A DNA stretch of 64,000 nucleotides from Pedobacter frigiditerrae (GTDB lineage: Bacteria > Bacteroidota > Bacteroidia > Sphingobacteriales > Sphingobacteriaceae): NCBI RefSeq assembly GCF_032678705.1, contig NZ_JAVTSS010000002.1:868001-932000 (forward strand), in the 5' to 3' direction. Position numbers and translations under genes: made by a program. Every line of letters begins with the position of its first letter. Position 1 is the stretch's first letter. Under the pieces are notes generated by a model. The model ran no database searches, was not told the origin of the DNA, and worked only from the letters and a program-made list of their open reading frames with translations. Positions 18,375 to 26,035 of this stretch are shown here, in pieces.

Positions 18375-18401
18375 TCTCACATCTCACATCTCACATCTCA
18401 A
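18375..18401 (+). repeat. Short tandem run of ATCTCACATCTC units before the ABC gene
   Basis: A 27-bp run of CACATCT units lies just upstream of the ABC gene start. A close copy is at 22021-22047, and a third lies inside the hutI coding region at 28066-28098 on the opposite strand. Confidence 0.75.
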
Positions 18402-18404
18402 AAA

Positions 18405-19019
18405 ATGAACATCTCCCTAAACAACGTTGGTCGCCGGTTTAACAAAGAGTGGATATTTAAAAATATTAACTACACGTTTAAGCAAGGCGAAAAATACGCT
18501 GTTTTAGGTCCGAATGGTTCTGGAAAATCTACCTTGTTAAGCGTTTTACTGGGCAGTTTAACTCCATCTGAAGGCGAAATTGCTTATTCAAATCCCGAAA
18601 CCGTAAGGGTTGAAGACATTTATCAATACATCAGCTTCGCCGCTCCATATTTAGATTTGGTAGAAGAGTTCACTTTACAAGAAACCATCGATTTTCACTT
18701 TCAATTTAAGGCTTATGCAGATGGGTTGAATGCCATTGAGGTTTTGGGTTTGCTCGGGTTAAAAAAATCACAGGATAAGGCTTTAAAACACTTCTCGTCG
18801 GGAATGAAACAAAGGACCAAGCTTGCCTTGGCTTGTTGCGCCAATACACAACTTTTATTTTTAGATGAACCAACCTCTAATTTGGATACTCAAGGAGTTG
18901 ATTGGTATTTAGAAATCATTGAAAAATTTGCTCATGACAAAATGGTAATAGTTGGTTCTAATCAGGAACATGAATACGGGTTTTGCAAAAATCTATTGAG
19001 CATTTCTGATTATAAATAA
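18405..19019 (+). CDS. ABC transporter ATP-binding protein
   Basis: The 204-residue product is a lone nucleotide-binding domain: Walker A GPNGSGKST, Q-loop YISFAAPYL, signature FSSGMKQR, and Walker B LLFLDEPTSNLD. The ATG at 18405 was chosen over a TTG at 18372, because the extra 11 codons are made of the repeat unit described just upstream. No permease gene adjoins, so the membrane partner is elsewhere or this is a soluble ABC protein. It follows lpxA by 66 bp. Confidence 0.85.
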   Translation: MNISLNNVGRRFNKEWIFKNINYTFKQGEKYAVLGPNGSGKSTLLSVLLGSLTPSEGEIAYSNPETVRVEDIYQYISFAAPYLDLVEEFTLQETIDFHFQFKAYADGLNAIEVLGLLGLKKSQDKALKHFSSGMKQRTKLALACCANTQLLFLDEPTSNLDTQGVDWYLEIIEKFAHDKMVIVGSNQEHEYGFCKNLLSISDYK

Positions 19020-19066
19020 TTGTTAATCAGTTTTATTCGTACTTTAGTTAAGCTAATTACGATGAA

Positions 19067-19684
19067 ATGAAAAGCCCAAATTACAGTCGTAGGGAATTGA
19101 TGAAAATGATGAGCCTGACTATGGTAGGTTCTTCAGTTTTACCTTTTTTCGCTAAAGCCTCTAGTAACGAAAATTTAGATTATTTCGATGAGTCACCAAA
19201 AGCCATTCACATTAAAAAAGGAAGCGGAAACGCAGGGGTCGTTGGTGGAATGGATATCGTTTTCAAGCTCACAAAAGCTCAAACGGGGGGGCATTTAGGC
19301 TGTGACGAAGTTACAATGAAACCAGGTTTTTTGGGAGCACCACCACATCTTCATAAAACATTCGATGAAATCTGCTATGTGTTAGAAGGTACGATACACA
19401 TTATGGTTGGCGATGAGGTTTTTGAGGTTAGTGCTGGTGATTGGCATCTGAGACCAAGGGGAATTGTGCATACTTTTTGGAATTCTGGCCCAACTACATC
19501 AAAATTTATCGATTTATATGTACCTGGTGGCCATGAACAATATATGGTGGATTTGGCAAGTTTGTTTGAGAATAATAATAGACCAAAACCGGAAGAGATG
19601 GCAAGTTTGGCAAACAAGTATGATATTACTTTTAATTGGGATAAATTAGGGGCGATAGTTGAAAAATATAAAGTTCATTTATAA
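19067..19684 (+). CDS. Cupin-domain protein with a twin-arginine-type signal
   Basis: The 205-residue product begins with SRRELMKMMSLTMVG, matching the Tat consensus S-R-R-x-x-h-K, followed by a hydrophobic run ending FFAKA. The cupin motifs are PPHLHKTFDEICYVLEG (two His and one Glu metal ligands) and PRGIVHTFWN. Cupins of this type often hold a metal and act as dioxygenases, isomerases or binding proteins. Export through Tat would fit a protein that acquires its metal in the cytoplasm. Function is unknown. Confidence 0.75.
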   Translation: MKSPNYSRRELMKMMSLTMVGSSVLPFFAKASSNENLDYFDESPKAIHIKKGSGNAGVVGGMDIVFKLTKAQTGGHLGCDEVTMKPGFLGAPPHLHKTFDEICYVLEGTIHIMVGDEVFEVSAGDWHLRPRGIVHTFWNSGPTTSKFIDLYVPGGHEQYMVDLASLFENNNRPKPEEMASLANKYDITFNWDKLGAIVEKYKVHL

Positions 19685-20363
19685 AACTTTTCTATTAAAT
19701 CTTGCTTTGTGCTAATCAGAAACATTTTGTGTATTTCTGATTGTAAAAAGTTTTGGAAAACATTGTCAGAAGCTTTTGGCAATTACAGCCCCGCTTTTCG
19801 TTGCAATCTTTTTGCGGTCACACTGAGCGTAGATGAAGTGTTAGCGGAGCAAAAATATTTACACTGCAATCTGGTTTAGATAACAATGTCAGTAGTTCTT
19901 TCGCAGTTTGCAAACCTAAATAGTTACAAAGGACATTGTTTATAAACGAGTAAATTCGTCATTGCGAGGTTCATTCTCCGATTTTTCATCGGTAATGACC
20001 GCGGCAATCTCCTTCTTGCCAAATGATATCTGCAATGAGATTGCTTCAGGCGATGAAAAATCGACCTTCGCAATGAAGGTAGTAAAGCAGCGTTTATTAC
20101 AAACTAGTAGGTTTCTTGGCAGTTTGCGACCCTAAATAGTTGCAAAGACCTTTGTTTATAAACGGGTCCCGATAGCTATCGGGAGAAGTGATATACTTTT
20201 GAGTTCTTCACGAAAAAGATTAAACGTAAAGCCCGACTGCATTGTAATCCTTATTCTGCCATTGCTTTTTATATTAATTTAATGTTGATTATGTTAAATT
20301 TTTCATCAAAAACTAGCCTATTTCTCTTTAAAACCATACTCTAAAAATATTTTTAATTTGCTA
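19685..20363. repeat. Repeat-rich spacer without a gene
   Basis: This gap holds fragments of several repeat families. One is a CGTCATTGCGAGG element with its arms (19958-20080). Another is the palindrome CCCGATAGCTATCGGG (20168-20183), also present at 48186-48201. Two stretches around 19915 and 20125 share the wording GTTTGC(A/G)A(A/C)CCTAAATAGTT, suggesting internal duplication. No reading frame of gene-like quality was seen on either strand. Confidence 0.6.
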
Positions 20364-20394
20364 TTGCATAATTCAAATATAGTATATACCTTTG
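20364..20394 (+). promoter_or_regulatory. Consensus Bacteroidota promoter of an unannotated transcript
   Basis: TTG (20364-20366), exactly 20 bp, then TACCTTTG (20387-20394). This fits the consensus fully, but no coding sequence follows before a terminator-like hairpin at 20536-20570. Confidence 0.7.
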
Positions 20395-20398
20395 CGCC

Positions 20399-20570
20399 AC
20401 GAAACAAGGCGGAATAAATAGCTAAATATCGTACATATTGATTAAAATATATTGCGCACATATTCTAAATAAGAAGATAAAGCAATTTTAACATAATAAG
20501 AATTTCATAGTTTAGTTTTAGGTTTAGGTTGATTGTAGCTTCGGAGTGGTTCCCGAAGCTATCTTTTTTT
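20399..20570 (+). ncRNA. Candidate small RNA (about 170 nt) ending in an intrinsic terminator
   Basis: A transcript starting a few bases after the TACCTTTG box would run to a hairpin (TAGCTTCGG at 20536-20544 pairing with CCGAAGCTA at 20553-20561) followed by seven T. No ATG occurs in between on the plus strand. The 5' end can form a short CGCC/GGCG hairpin. The length is similar to 6S RNA, but I cannot show the 6S bubble structure. It could also be an attenuated leader of efp, which starts about 100 bp beyond the terminator. Position and strand are inferred from the promoter and terminator only. Confidence 0.45.
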
Positions 20571-20666
20571 AGGGCTTTTTTAGAAAATATTTTTTTACCT
20601 TGCGCCTTCAAAAAAGAAGACCCTGCCTGCGGTAGGCAGGAAATAATTAGTGATTTTTAAAACATC

Positions 20667-21227
20667 ATGGCAAAAGCATCAGAAATAAAAGTAGGTAACA
20701 TCCTTCGTGTAAACAATGAACTAGTTACCGTAGAAGAGTGGAATCACCGTACACCAGGTAAAGGCGGAGCATTTTACACCGGTAAATTTCGTAACATTAA
20801 AACATCAAGGCTTATCGAAGCTCGTATGAATACCGACGAAGTGGTGGAGATTTGCCGAGTAGAAACTAATGATTACCAGTATTTATATGAAGAGGGCGAC
20901 TCTTTGGTAGTTATGGATAACAATTCTTATGAGCAATTTAACGTAGCTAAATCTTTATTTGGCCCATCTATTAAATTCTTGAAAGAAGGAATGAGCATCT
21001 TGGTAGCTATTGAGAGCGAAGAACCAATTCAAGCAAGTCTTCCAAATTTTGTTGAAATGGAAGTTGTTTATTCTGAGCCAGCTGTAAAAGGCGATACTTC
21101 TACAAATGCTTTAAAAGCAGCTACTGTAGAAAACAATGTAGAAATTAAAGTTCCTTTGTTCGTTAACCAAGGCGATAAAGTTAAAATTGATACACGTACT
21201 GGTGAGTATGTGGAGAGAGTAAAATAA
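20667..21227 (+). CDS. efp: Translation elongation factor P
   Basis: The 186-residue product has the three-domain EF-P layout: a KOW-like N-domain with the loop lysine in RTPGKGGAFY (Lys32), an OB domain, and a C-terminal OB domain ending with IKVPLFVNQGDKVKIDTRTGEY. EF-P enters the ribosome E site and rescues stalling at consecutive prolines. A weak box (TACCTTGC at 20596-20603) and a GC palindrome (20622-20640) lie upstream. The terminator is at 21269-21321. Confidence 0.97.
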   Translation: MAKASEIKVGNILRVNNELVTVEEWNHRTPGKGGAFYTGKFRNIKTSRLIEARMNTDEVVEICRVETNDYQYLYEEGDSLVVMDNNSYEQFNVAKSLFGPSIKFLKEGMSILVAIESEEPIQASLPNFVEMEVVYSEPAVKGDTSTNALKAATVENNVEIKVPLFVNQGDKVKIDTRTGEYVERVK

Positions 21228-21268
21228 CCATATGTGTCATCCTGAGCTTGTCGAAGGATCTCATAATT

Positions 21269-21321
21269 AAGCCGCAGATTCGCTGATTAAATCTATCAGT
21301 AAATCTGCGGCTTCTTTTTTG
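21269..21321 (+). terminator. Terminator after efp made from a dispersed repeat
   Basis: A 12-bp perfect stem (AAGCCGCAGATT at 21269-21280 with AATCTGCGGCTT at 21302-21313) is followed by a T-rich tract. A sister copy with one G-T pair ends the S9 peptidase gene at 45760-45812, so this repeat family seems to serve as mobile terminators. Confidence 0.75.
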
Positions 21322-21333
21322 TTTTTTGTAAGT

Positions 21334-21423
21334 CGTCATACCCAACTCGATTGGGTATCCTAATGCGATAAAGTGTTTAGTTTTGTATCTTGCTTTAAGA
21401 TTCCCGTTTTCACGGGAATGACG
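21334..21423. repeat. 90-bp repeat element with CGTCAT...ATGACG ends and two inner hairpins
   Basis: The ends are inverted (CGTCAT and ATGACG). Inside are ATACCCAACTCGATTGGGTAT and TTCCCGTTTTCACGGGAA hairpins with TAATGCGA between. The same plan, with other bases in the loops, is found inside the insertion at 48071-48246. No reading frame crosses it. It lies just before the cyclo-ligase gene. Confidence 0.6.
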
Positions 21424-21436
21424 ATGAAACTAAAAT

Positions 21437-22003
21437 ATGCTTAAATCAGCCTTAAGAAAACAAGCCTTAAACCAACGCAGTGCTTTAACCGAGGATAATC
21501 TCCAAGAGTTAAACGAAAAGTTGTTAGCGCAGTTTAAAAAGCTCGATTTATCGAATATTAAAAGCTTACATATCTTCTTGCCAATCATTCATCAAAAGGA
21601 GCCAGATACTTTTTTAATTATAGATTGGTTGCAACAACAGCATCCAGAAATTGAAATTGTAGTCCCAAAGGCAGATTTTAAGACAAGTATCATGAGCCAT
21701 CATTCTTATGTAGATAAAGAAGACTTGCTTAACAATCATTACCATATTCCAGAACCTCAAAAAGCAAAACCATTTATGGGAACGCCAGATATGGTTATTG
21801 TACCTTTATTAGCGTTTGATAAAAGAGGTTACCGAGTTGGCTATGGAAAAGGCTTTTACGACCGCTTTTTATCTGGATTAACCACGCAAAAAATAGGACT
21901 ATCATTTTTTGATGCAGTAGAAGAAATTATTGATGTACATTTGAATGATATCCGATTGGATAAATGTATAACACCAAATCAAATTTATACCTTTAGTAAT
22001 TAA
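21437..22003 (+). CDS. 5-formyltetrahydrofolate cyclo-ligase
   Basis: The 188-residue product shows the N-terminal basic helix (LRKQALNQRSAL), the IVPLLAFDKRGYRVGYGKGFYDRFL active-site region split across about residues 119-148, and a late FFDAVEEI. The enzyme uses ATP to turn 5-formyl-THF into 5,10-methenyl-THF, returning stored folate to the one-carbon pool. The ATG at 21437 follows the repeat element directly. It is followed by the R3 type repeat and a small HigA-like reading frame on the same strand. Confidence 0.92.
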   Translation: MLKSALRKQALNQRSALTEDNLQELNEKLLAQFKKLDLSNIKSLHIFLPIIHQKEPDTFLIIDWLQQQHPEIEIVVPKADFKTSIMSHHSYVDKEDLLNNHYHIPEPQKAKPFMGTPDMVIVPLLAFDKRGYRVGYGKGFYDRFLSGLTTQKIGLSFFDAVEEIIDVHLNDIRLDKCITPNQIYTFSN

Positions 22004-22020
22004 TCGAGTTTTGAGAGTTG

Positions 22021-22047
22021 TCTCATATCTCAATTCTCACATCTCAA
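22021..22047 (+). repeat. Copy of the ATCTCACATCTC repeat
   Basis: This 27-bp stretch differs at only three positions from the in-frame copy within hutI (28066-28098, minus strand) and is also close to 18375-18401. It ends 10 bp before the small reading frame at 22058. Confidence 0.7.
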
Positions 22048-22057
22048 TACGCATAAA

Positions 22058-22219
22058 ATGGAAAAGGAATTCAAAATCACTTCTGCAAAACATTACGAAG
22101 AAACCATGATAGCCATTTTCGAAATGCAAGAACAAGAAGACCCTTTAACGGCTGCTCAAATAGCAGAAATGGAGTTAATGCTTAAGGCTTCTGAGAAATA
22201 TGAGGCTGAAGAGCTTTAA
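22058..22219 (+). CDS. Small protein (53 residues), HigA antitoxin N-terminal-like
   Basis: The reading frame starts MEKEFKITSAKHYEETMIAI and ends EKYEAEEL. It resembles the helical N-terminal part of HigA-type antitoxins (pattern of KxYEEAL...EMELM...EKYE) but stops before any helix-turn-helix DNA-binding domain. No toxin gene adjoins. It may be a standalone small protein or a truncated antitoxin. Its last 65 bp are the left copy of the 66-bp direct repeat. In the right copy the same bases encode, on the other strand, the end of HutG, so the two genes probably once overlapped tail to tail. Confidence 0.6.
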   Translation: MEKEFKITSAKHYEETMIAIFEMQEQEDPLTAAQIAEMELMLKASEKYEAEEL

Positions 22220-22220
22220 T
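22155..22220. repeat. Left copy of a perfect 66-bp direct repeat
   Basis: Bases 22155-22220 equal bases 25970-26035 without a mismatch. This copy completes the 3' end of the HigA-like reading frame and also contains the stop codon of the convergent outer-membrane barrel gene (22216-22218). Confidence 0.95.
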
Positions 22221-24858
22221 TAAACGCAAAAATAGCTTTTAGCAACGCGTTTCTACCCGGTATAATGTAACTGGCAGAAGTAATAGAAATGGCATCAATA
22301 AAATAAGAATCGAACGATTTTATGTTACTAATGTTGTTAATGCTCAATTCGAAATCTGTTTTAATTTTCGTCCATTTATATTTTAAGTTCACATCTGTAA
22401 AAAGATAGTTTAGATTACCTTGTTTAGGTTGGTGTATAAAAATGTGGTTTGCGGCAAACCCCATAGTAACCTTTCTAAAAATGGTTGCATCTATTTTAGA
22501 GTATTGCCTTAACTGTTCTAGACTCGAATTTTCCAAATCATTAATAAAGCTTTGTGTTGTTGTAAAGTTTGAGCGCAATATCCAATTTATATTTTTCGAA
22601 AATTTGGTGCTGTTATTAATTCCAAAGGTTAGGCTATTGTTTTTATAAGGGAATAGAACATTGTTCTGTAATTGCTTACCCGTGTTTCTACTAATTGAAG
22701 CTTCAAAACCCAGATTGGTATGAAGGTCAATAAAGTATTTGCCAACTGAGCCATTAACTGACAAATTATTAATGCTATTTGCAAAAGGAACTGCAATACG
22801 AGTTTGTATGGAATTTGTTATCGAACTTTCAATGATATTATCAAGCAAGGTTTTTGAATAAGATGCATTTATACTAGCAAACAGCATGCTAACGGCCTTT
22901 TGGTAGCGATAACCAATGGAAGCCCTTTGGTTTTTTACAAATGGCAAAGGGATATTGTTAGCCACCAATGAGCGATAGCTCTTTAAAATAGCCCCTGTGT
23001 AAATGTCTTCTATCTTACCCATATTTTTGGCAAAGCTGTACCCTATTGTTAGTTTGTTCTCTTGGGTAATTTGGTATTGCAAGCCTAAAGAAGGATTTGT
23101 TAATACCTGCTTGTAGTTATTATTGGGTGTATAATTAAGTAAATTTAAGCTAATTGGTAAACGAACATAAATGTGCAGAACCTCTGTTTTATAATCTAGT
23201 CCGGGGTTTAAATAAAGCTTAAACCGATTCCACTTTATATCGTTTATAGCATTGGTTATTGTTTCTTCAGTATGGTTGTTTTGTATTTTAGCTAAACTAG
23301 AATTAAAATCTATAGATTGAAATGAAAAACCAGCCTGATAAGATTGGGTAATGCGGTTTTTTAATGTGCTGTAGGTAATGTAGTTATTTGTAAAAAGGCC
23401 AGGAATACTTGTTCGTTGTGTTAATTGACTATAATCAAAGCCTAAATTTAAAGTGTTCTCATTAATGCCTGGTGTTATGTGTAAAAGTTCCTTTTGATAG
23501 GTTTTCTCCAAGTAAGAATTAATGTTTAATATGGTGCCGGATTTAAGTGTTCGTAGATATTTTAAATCGTTTACAAGGTTAAATCTCTTCTGATTTAGTT
23601 GTTGGTTAAATGGGGTTTGTAAACCATTGATTAGTGCTTTATTGTTGTTTGGAGAATAATCAATAGTCAGTCCGTTGTTTACATAATGAGTTACTGCGTT
23701 ATCTATATAATTAAATTGACCATATATACTTTGATTTACAGCCTTATTCCCTTGATCTTCGCCATAATTTATGGTTTCTGAGGGCAGTGTTGTTTGAGTA
23801 GTGTAATTGGTGTTTTGGTAGCGCTTATCATATAAATAATAAATATTTGCTTTAAGCTGTTTTTCTGTATTGAACTTAAAAAGGTTATTGGTATTTGCAA
23901 TGCCCGAATTGTTAAACAGGTATCTACCTTTTGGCAAGTATGGTGTAGTGCTTACACCTGTAGATAGTTGAAAGGTTGGCCTGTTGTTTTCAGCTAGATT
24001 AATATTTGATGCATTGTTGTGCGAAATAACATCTTCGCTAAGATCTGTTCCTATATTGTTTAAAGAAATATTGTCTAAGAATTTAAATTGTTGTTTGAAA
24101 AGAATTAGGTCGATAGTTTCATCGTATCTATCTGGCAACCCAGCTCCAAGTTTTGCATTTCCAATTACTTTTAGCTTAGCCGTTTTATCTATAACTAAGT
24201 TAATTGCAATATCATTACTTTGGTTGTTTTTTTGTAGCATTTTTATGGGTTGGTCATGGTCTATTACCTGTATTTTGGTTACAGTTTTATGTGGAATGCT
24301 CTTGGTGCCGATATTATATTTATCATCTAAAATATTATCCCCATCTATATAAAGTTGTGTAATCGGGGTGTTGTTATAAGTAACCTTACCATTTTCGGCT
24401 ACATTTATGCCGGGCATTTTTTTTAAGACATCGCCAATGCTATGGTCGTTTTCATTAGCAAAATCTGCAGTGCGATAATTCAATGTATCACCCTTTACGA
24501 TAATTACGGGTTTGTGTTTAACATTTACAGCATTGAGATTAATGACAGCTTCTTTTAGTGTAAAATTGTAAGTATTTCGTTCAACTGCATAAATTATAGT
24601 TGCAGTTTTATATCCAAAGGACTTGGCTTCTAGTAATAAATTTGCTTCAACTGCGCCATCTACATTTAGACTGTAACTACCAAGATTATCTGTTTTGGTG
24701 TATTTTAAAATACTGTTATTTAGCTTTAATGAAATAGTAGCGTTAGCTATTGGATTATTTAAGCTATCAGTAACTAAACCACGTATTTTATTTTGAGCAT
24801 AGCTAGACTGAACAAGTAATAAAAGTCCGAGGCAAATTAAAAGTAGGTTTAACCGCAT
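22216..24858 (-). CDS. TonB-receptor-like outer membrane beta-barrel protein with carboxypeptidase-regulatory-like N-domain
   Basis: The 880-residue product has a signal peptide (SSYAQ), a CarboxypepD_reg-like beta-sandwich (residues about 22-110), a plug-like segment (LKKMPGINV, LYIDGDNILDDKY) and a long C-terminal beta-barrel rich in Asn/Tyr/Ser strands, ending KAIFAFN. It lacks a clear TonB box and no SusD partner is present, so it is not a standard polysaccharide-locus SusC. It overlaps the GLPGLI gene by one base (TAATG). GLPGLI proteins are often found beside barrel proteins of this type. Its stop codon falls inside the left direct repeat, so the boundary of the inserted block coincides with the gene's end. 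Confidence 0.82.
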   Translation of the reverse strand: MRLNLLLICLGLLLLVQSSYAQNKIRGLVTDSLNNPIANATISLKLNNSILKYTKTDNLGSYSLNVDGAVEANLLLEAKSFGYKTATIIYAVERNTYNFTLKEAVINLNAVNVKHKPVIIVKGDTLNYRTADFANENDHSIGDVLKKMPGINVAENGKVTYNNTPITQLYIDGDNILDDKYNIGTKSIPHKTVTKIQVIDHDQPIKMLQKNNQSNDIAINLVIDKTAKLKVIGNAKLGAGLPDRYDETIDLILFKQQFKFLDNISLNNIGTDLSEDVISHNNASNINLAENNRPTFQLSTGVSTTPYLPKGRYLFNNSGIANTNNLFKFNTEKQLKANIYYLYDKRYQNTNYTTQTTLPSETINYGEDQGNKAVNQSIYGQFNYIDNAVTHYVNNGLTIDYSPNNNKALINGLQTPFNQQLNQKRFNLVNDLKYLRTLKSGTILNINSYLEKTYQKELLHITPGINENTLNLGFDYSQLTQRTSIPGLFTNNYITYSTLKNRITQSYQAGFSFQSIDFNSSLAKIQNNHTEETITNAINDIKWNRFKLYLNPGLDYKTEVLHIYVRLPISLNLLNYTPNNNYKQVLTNPSLGLQYQITQENKLTIGYSFAKNMGKIEDIYTGAILKSYRSLVANNIPLPFVKNQRASIGYRYQKAVSMLFASINASYSKTLLDNIIESSITNSIQTRIAVPFANSINNLSVNGSVGKYFIDLHTNLGFEASISRNTGKQLQNNVLFPYKNNSLTFGINNSTKFSKNINWILRSNFTTTQSFINDLENSSLEQLRQYSKIDATIFRKVTMGFAANHIFIHQPKQGNLNYLFTDVNLKYKWTKIKTDFELSINNISNIKSFDSYFIDAISITSASYIIPGRNALLKAIFAFN

Positions 24859-25703
24859 TATTTTTTTTCTGGCAATTCTATTGGGTTGTTTATTTTTTTT
24901 GTACTAAAACCAGCTAACTGCTCTGGATCCACAATACCTTTTGTTGCAATTGTTTGCGCTTCCCAAAATGCACCTGGATTGCTATACATATTCTCTTTTA
25001 GTTTGTTAATGTCTTTTAGACTAACTTTAATTGTTCTTTTTGGCAATAAGATTGAATTTTCGATTGCATTGCTTTCTGAGGGTTTAATGCTTTCGAAACC
25101 ACTGAACAAAAACTGCACTTCCTTTTTAGAATCGTAGGCCTCAATAATCAACCCCGGCAGTCCATGCAGCTTCCATGGCCCAGTTTCAAAAGGAATGTCT
25201 GGAGCAAACCAAACTACCCAATCTCTGCCTTTAAAAGTTGAAGTTGCTTTTTGACAAGTAATTTTTTCAAAATTTTTAATCTCGGGATCCAGCTTCCAAT
25301 TAATTGTTTCGAGTGTATCTTCATATAAATATTCGACAATTAAATATTCTTTTATAATCAGTTTTTTTTCTTGCTGAAATTGGAATAATTCTTCTGTAGA
25401 TACTTTTCTTAAATTCGATGGCATTGTAGTTCTTGGCAGTCCAGGGCCTGTCCAATTTTTGGCTTGTTCGTCTAGACTTTTTTTAACCTTTTCAGATTGT
25501 GAAACTCTATCCAAACTTCTAAAAATAGAACTGTTTTTGCCGAATAATAGCTGCATATTCTCTATATAAACACTGTCTCTATTATTATCGTCTCTTTTAT
25601 GCTTTAAGGTATAGAATACCTTTGCTATAGCAGAATCATTTGCTTGCGAAAAACAATTAAGCGAAAATAGAACGCCGAGGAATAAAAATGCCGACTTTGC
25701 CAT
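24858..25703 (-). CDS. GLPGLI family protein
   Basis: The 281-residue exported protein has a signal peptide (LNCFSQ) and carries the family-defining stretch GPWKLHGLPGLIIEAYD. The family is nearly confined to Bacteroidota and its function is not known; members are thought to work at the envelope with a partner barrel protein. Translation is coupled to the downstream barrel gene by a one-base overlap. Both genes sit inside the block flanked by the 66-bp direct repeat. Confidence 0.9.
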   Translation of the reverse strand: MAKSAFLFLGVLFSLNCFSQANDSAIAKVFYTLKHKRDDNNRDSVYIENMQLLFGKNSSIFRSLDRVSQSEKVKKSLDEQAKNWTGPGLPRTTMPSNLRKVSTEELFQFQQEKKLIIKEYLIVEYLYEDTLETINWKLDPEIKNFEKITCQKATSTFKGRDWVVWFAPDIPFETGPWKLHGLPGLIIEAYDSKKEVQFLFSGFESIKPSESNAIENSILLPKRTIKVSLKDINKLKENMYSNPGAFWEAQTIATKGIVDPEQLAGFSTKKINNPIELPEKK

Positions 25704-25969
25704 TGGTCTAGTTTATTACTTTTGATAAGGGATAGATGTTAGAGTGTTTTCAGGTATATTTTCAATAATCGAAGGATACATAGAGTAGGGCAGTAAGAAT
25801 TTAATTAGGGAACGTTAGAAATGTGTCTTTTCAATGCAATGTGTTTCATCATCAACTATTATGCAGTTAAAAATTTTGTGGTTACTCATTTCTTATGTAA
25901 AAAAAAGTAATAAAGAACTTTGCTTTAAATGTACTTAAAACTTAGTTATAATAAAATAGAATTATACAA
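25704..25969. other. AT-rich spacer upstream of the GLPGLI gene
   Basis: This stretch likely holds the promoter of the GLPGLI-barrel pair on the minus strand. No exact TAnnTTTG box with a spaced TTG was found, and no reading frame stands out. It is the right end of the block bounded by the 66-bp repeat. Confidence 0.5.
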
Positions 25970-26035
25970 CTCAAATAGCAGAAATGGAGTTAATGCTTAA
26001 GGCTTCTGAGAAATATGAGGCTGAAGAGCTTTAAT
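25970..26035. repeat. Right copy of the perfect 66-bp direct repeat
   Basis: Identical to 22155-22220. This copy supplies the last 12 codons and stop of hutG on the minus strand. On the plus strand it repeats the tail of the HigA-like frame without its start. Confidence 0.95.

Noticed and set aside
18375..18401. Possible CRISPR-like repeat (CACATCT units)
   Set aside because: The units are 7-8 bp and contiguous, with no spacers and no cas genes.
20399..20570. Firm call of 6S RNA
   Set aside because: Length fits, but the long closing stem and central bubble could not be shown by eye.
22216..25703. Polysaccharide utilisation locus (SusC-like barrel)
   Set aside because: No SusD, no glycosidase and no sensor adjoin; the partner is a GLPGLI protein.
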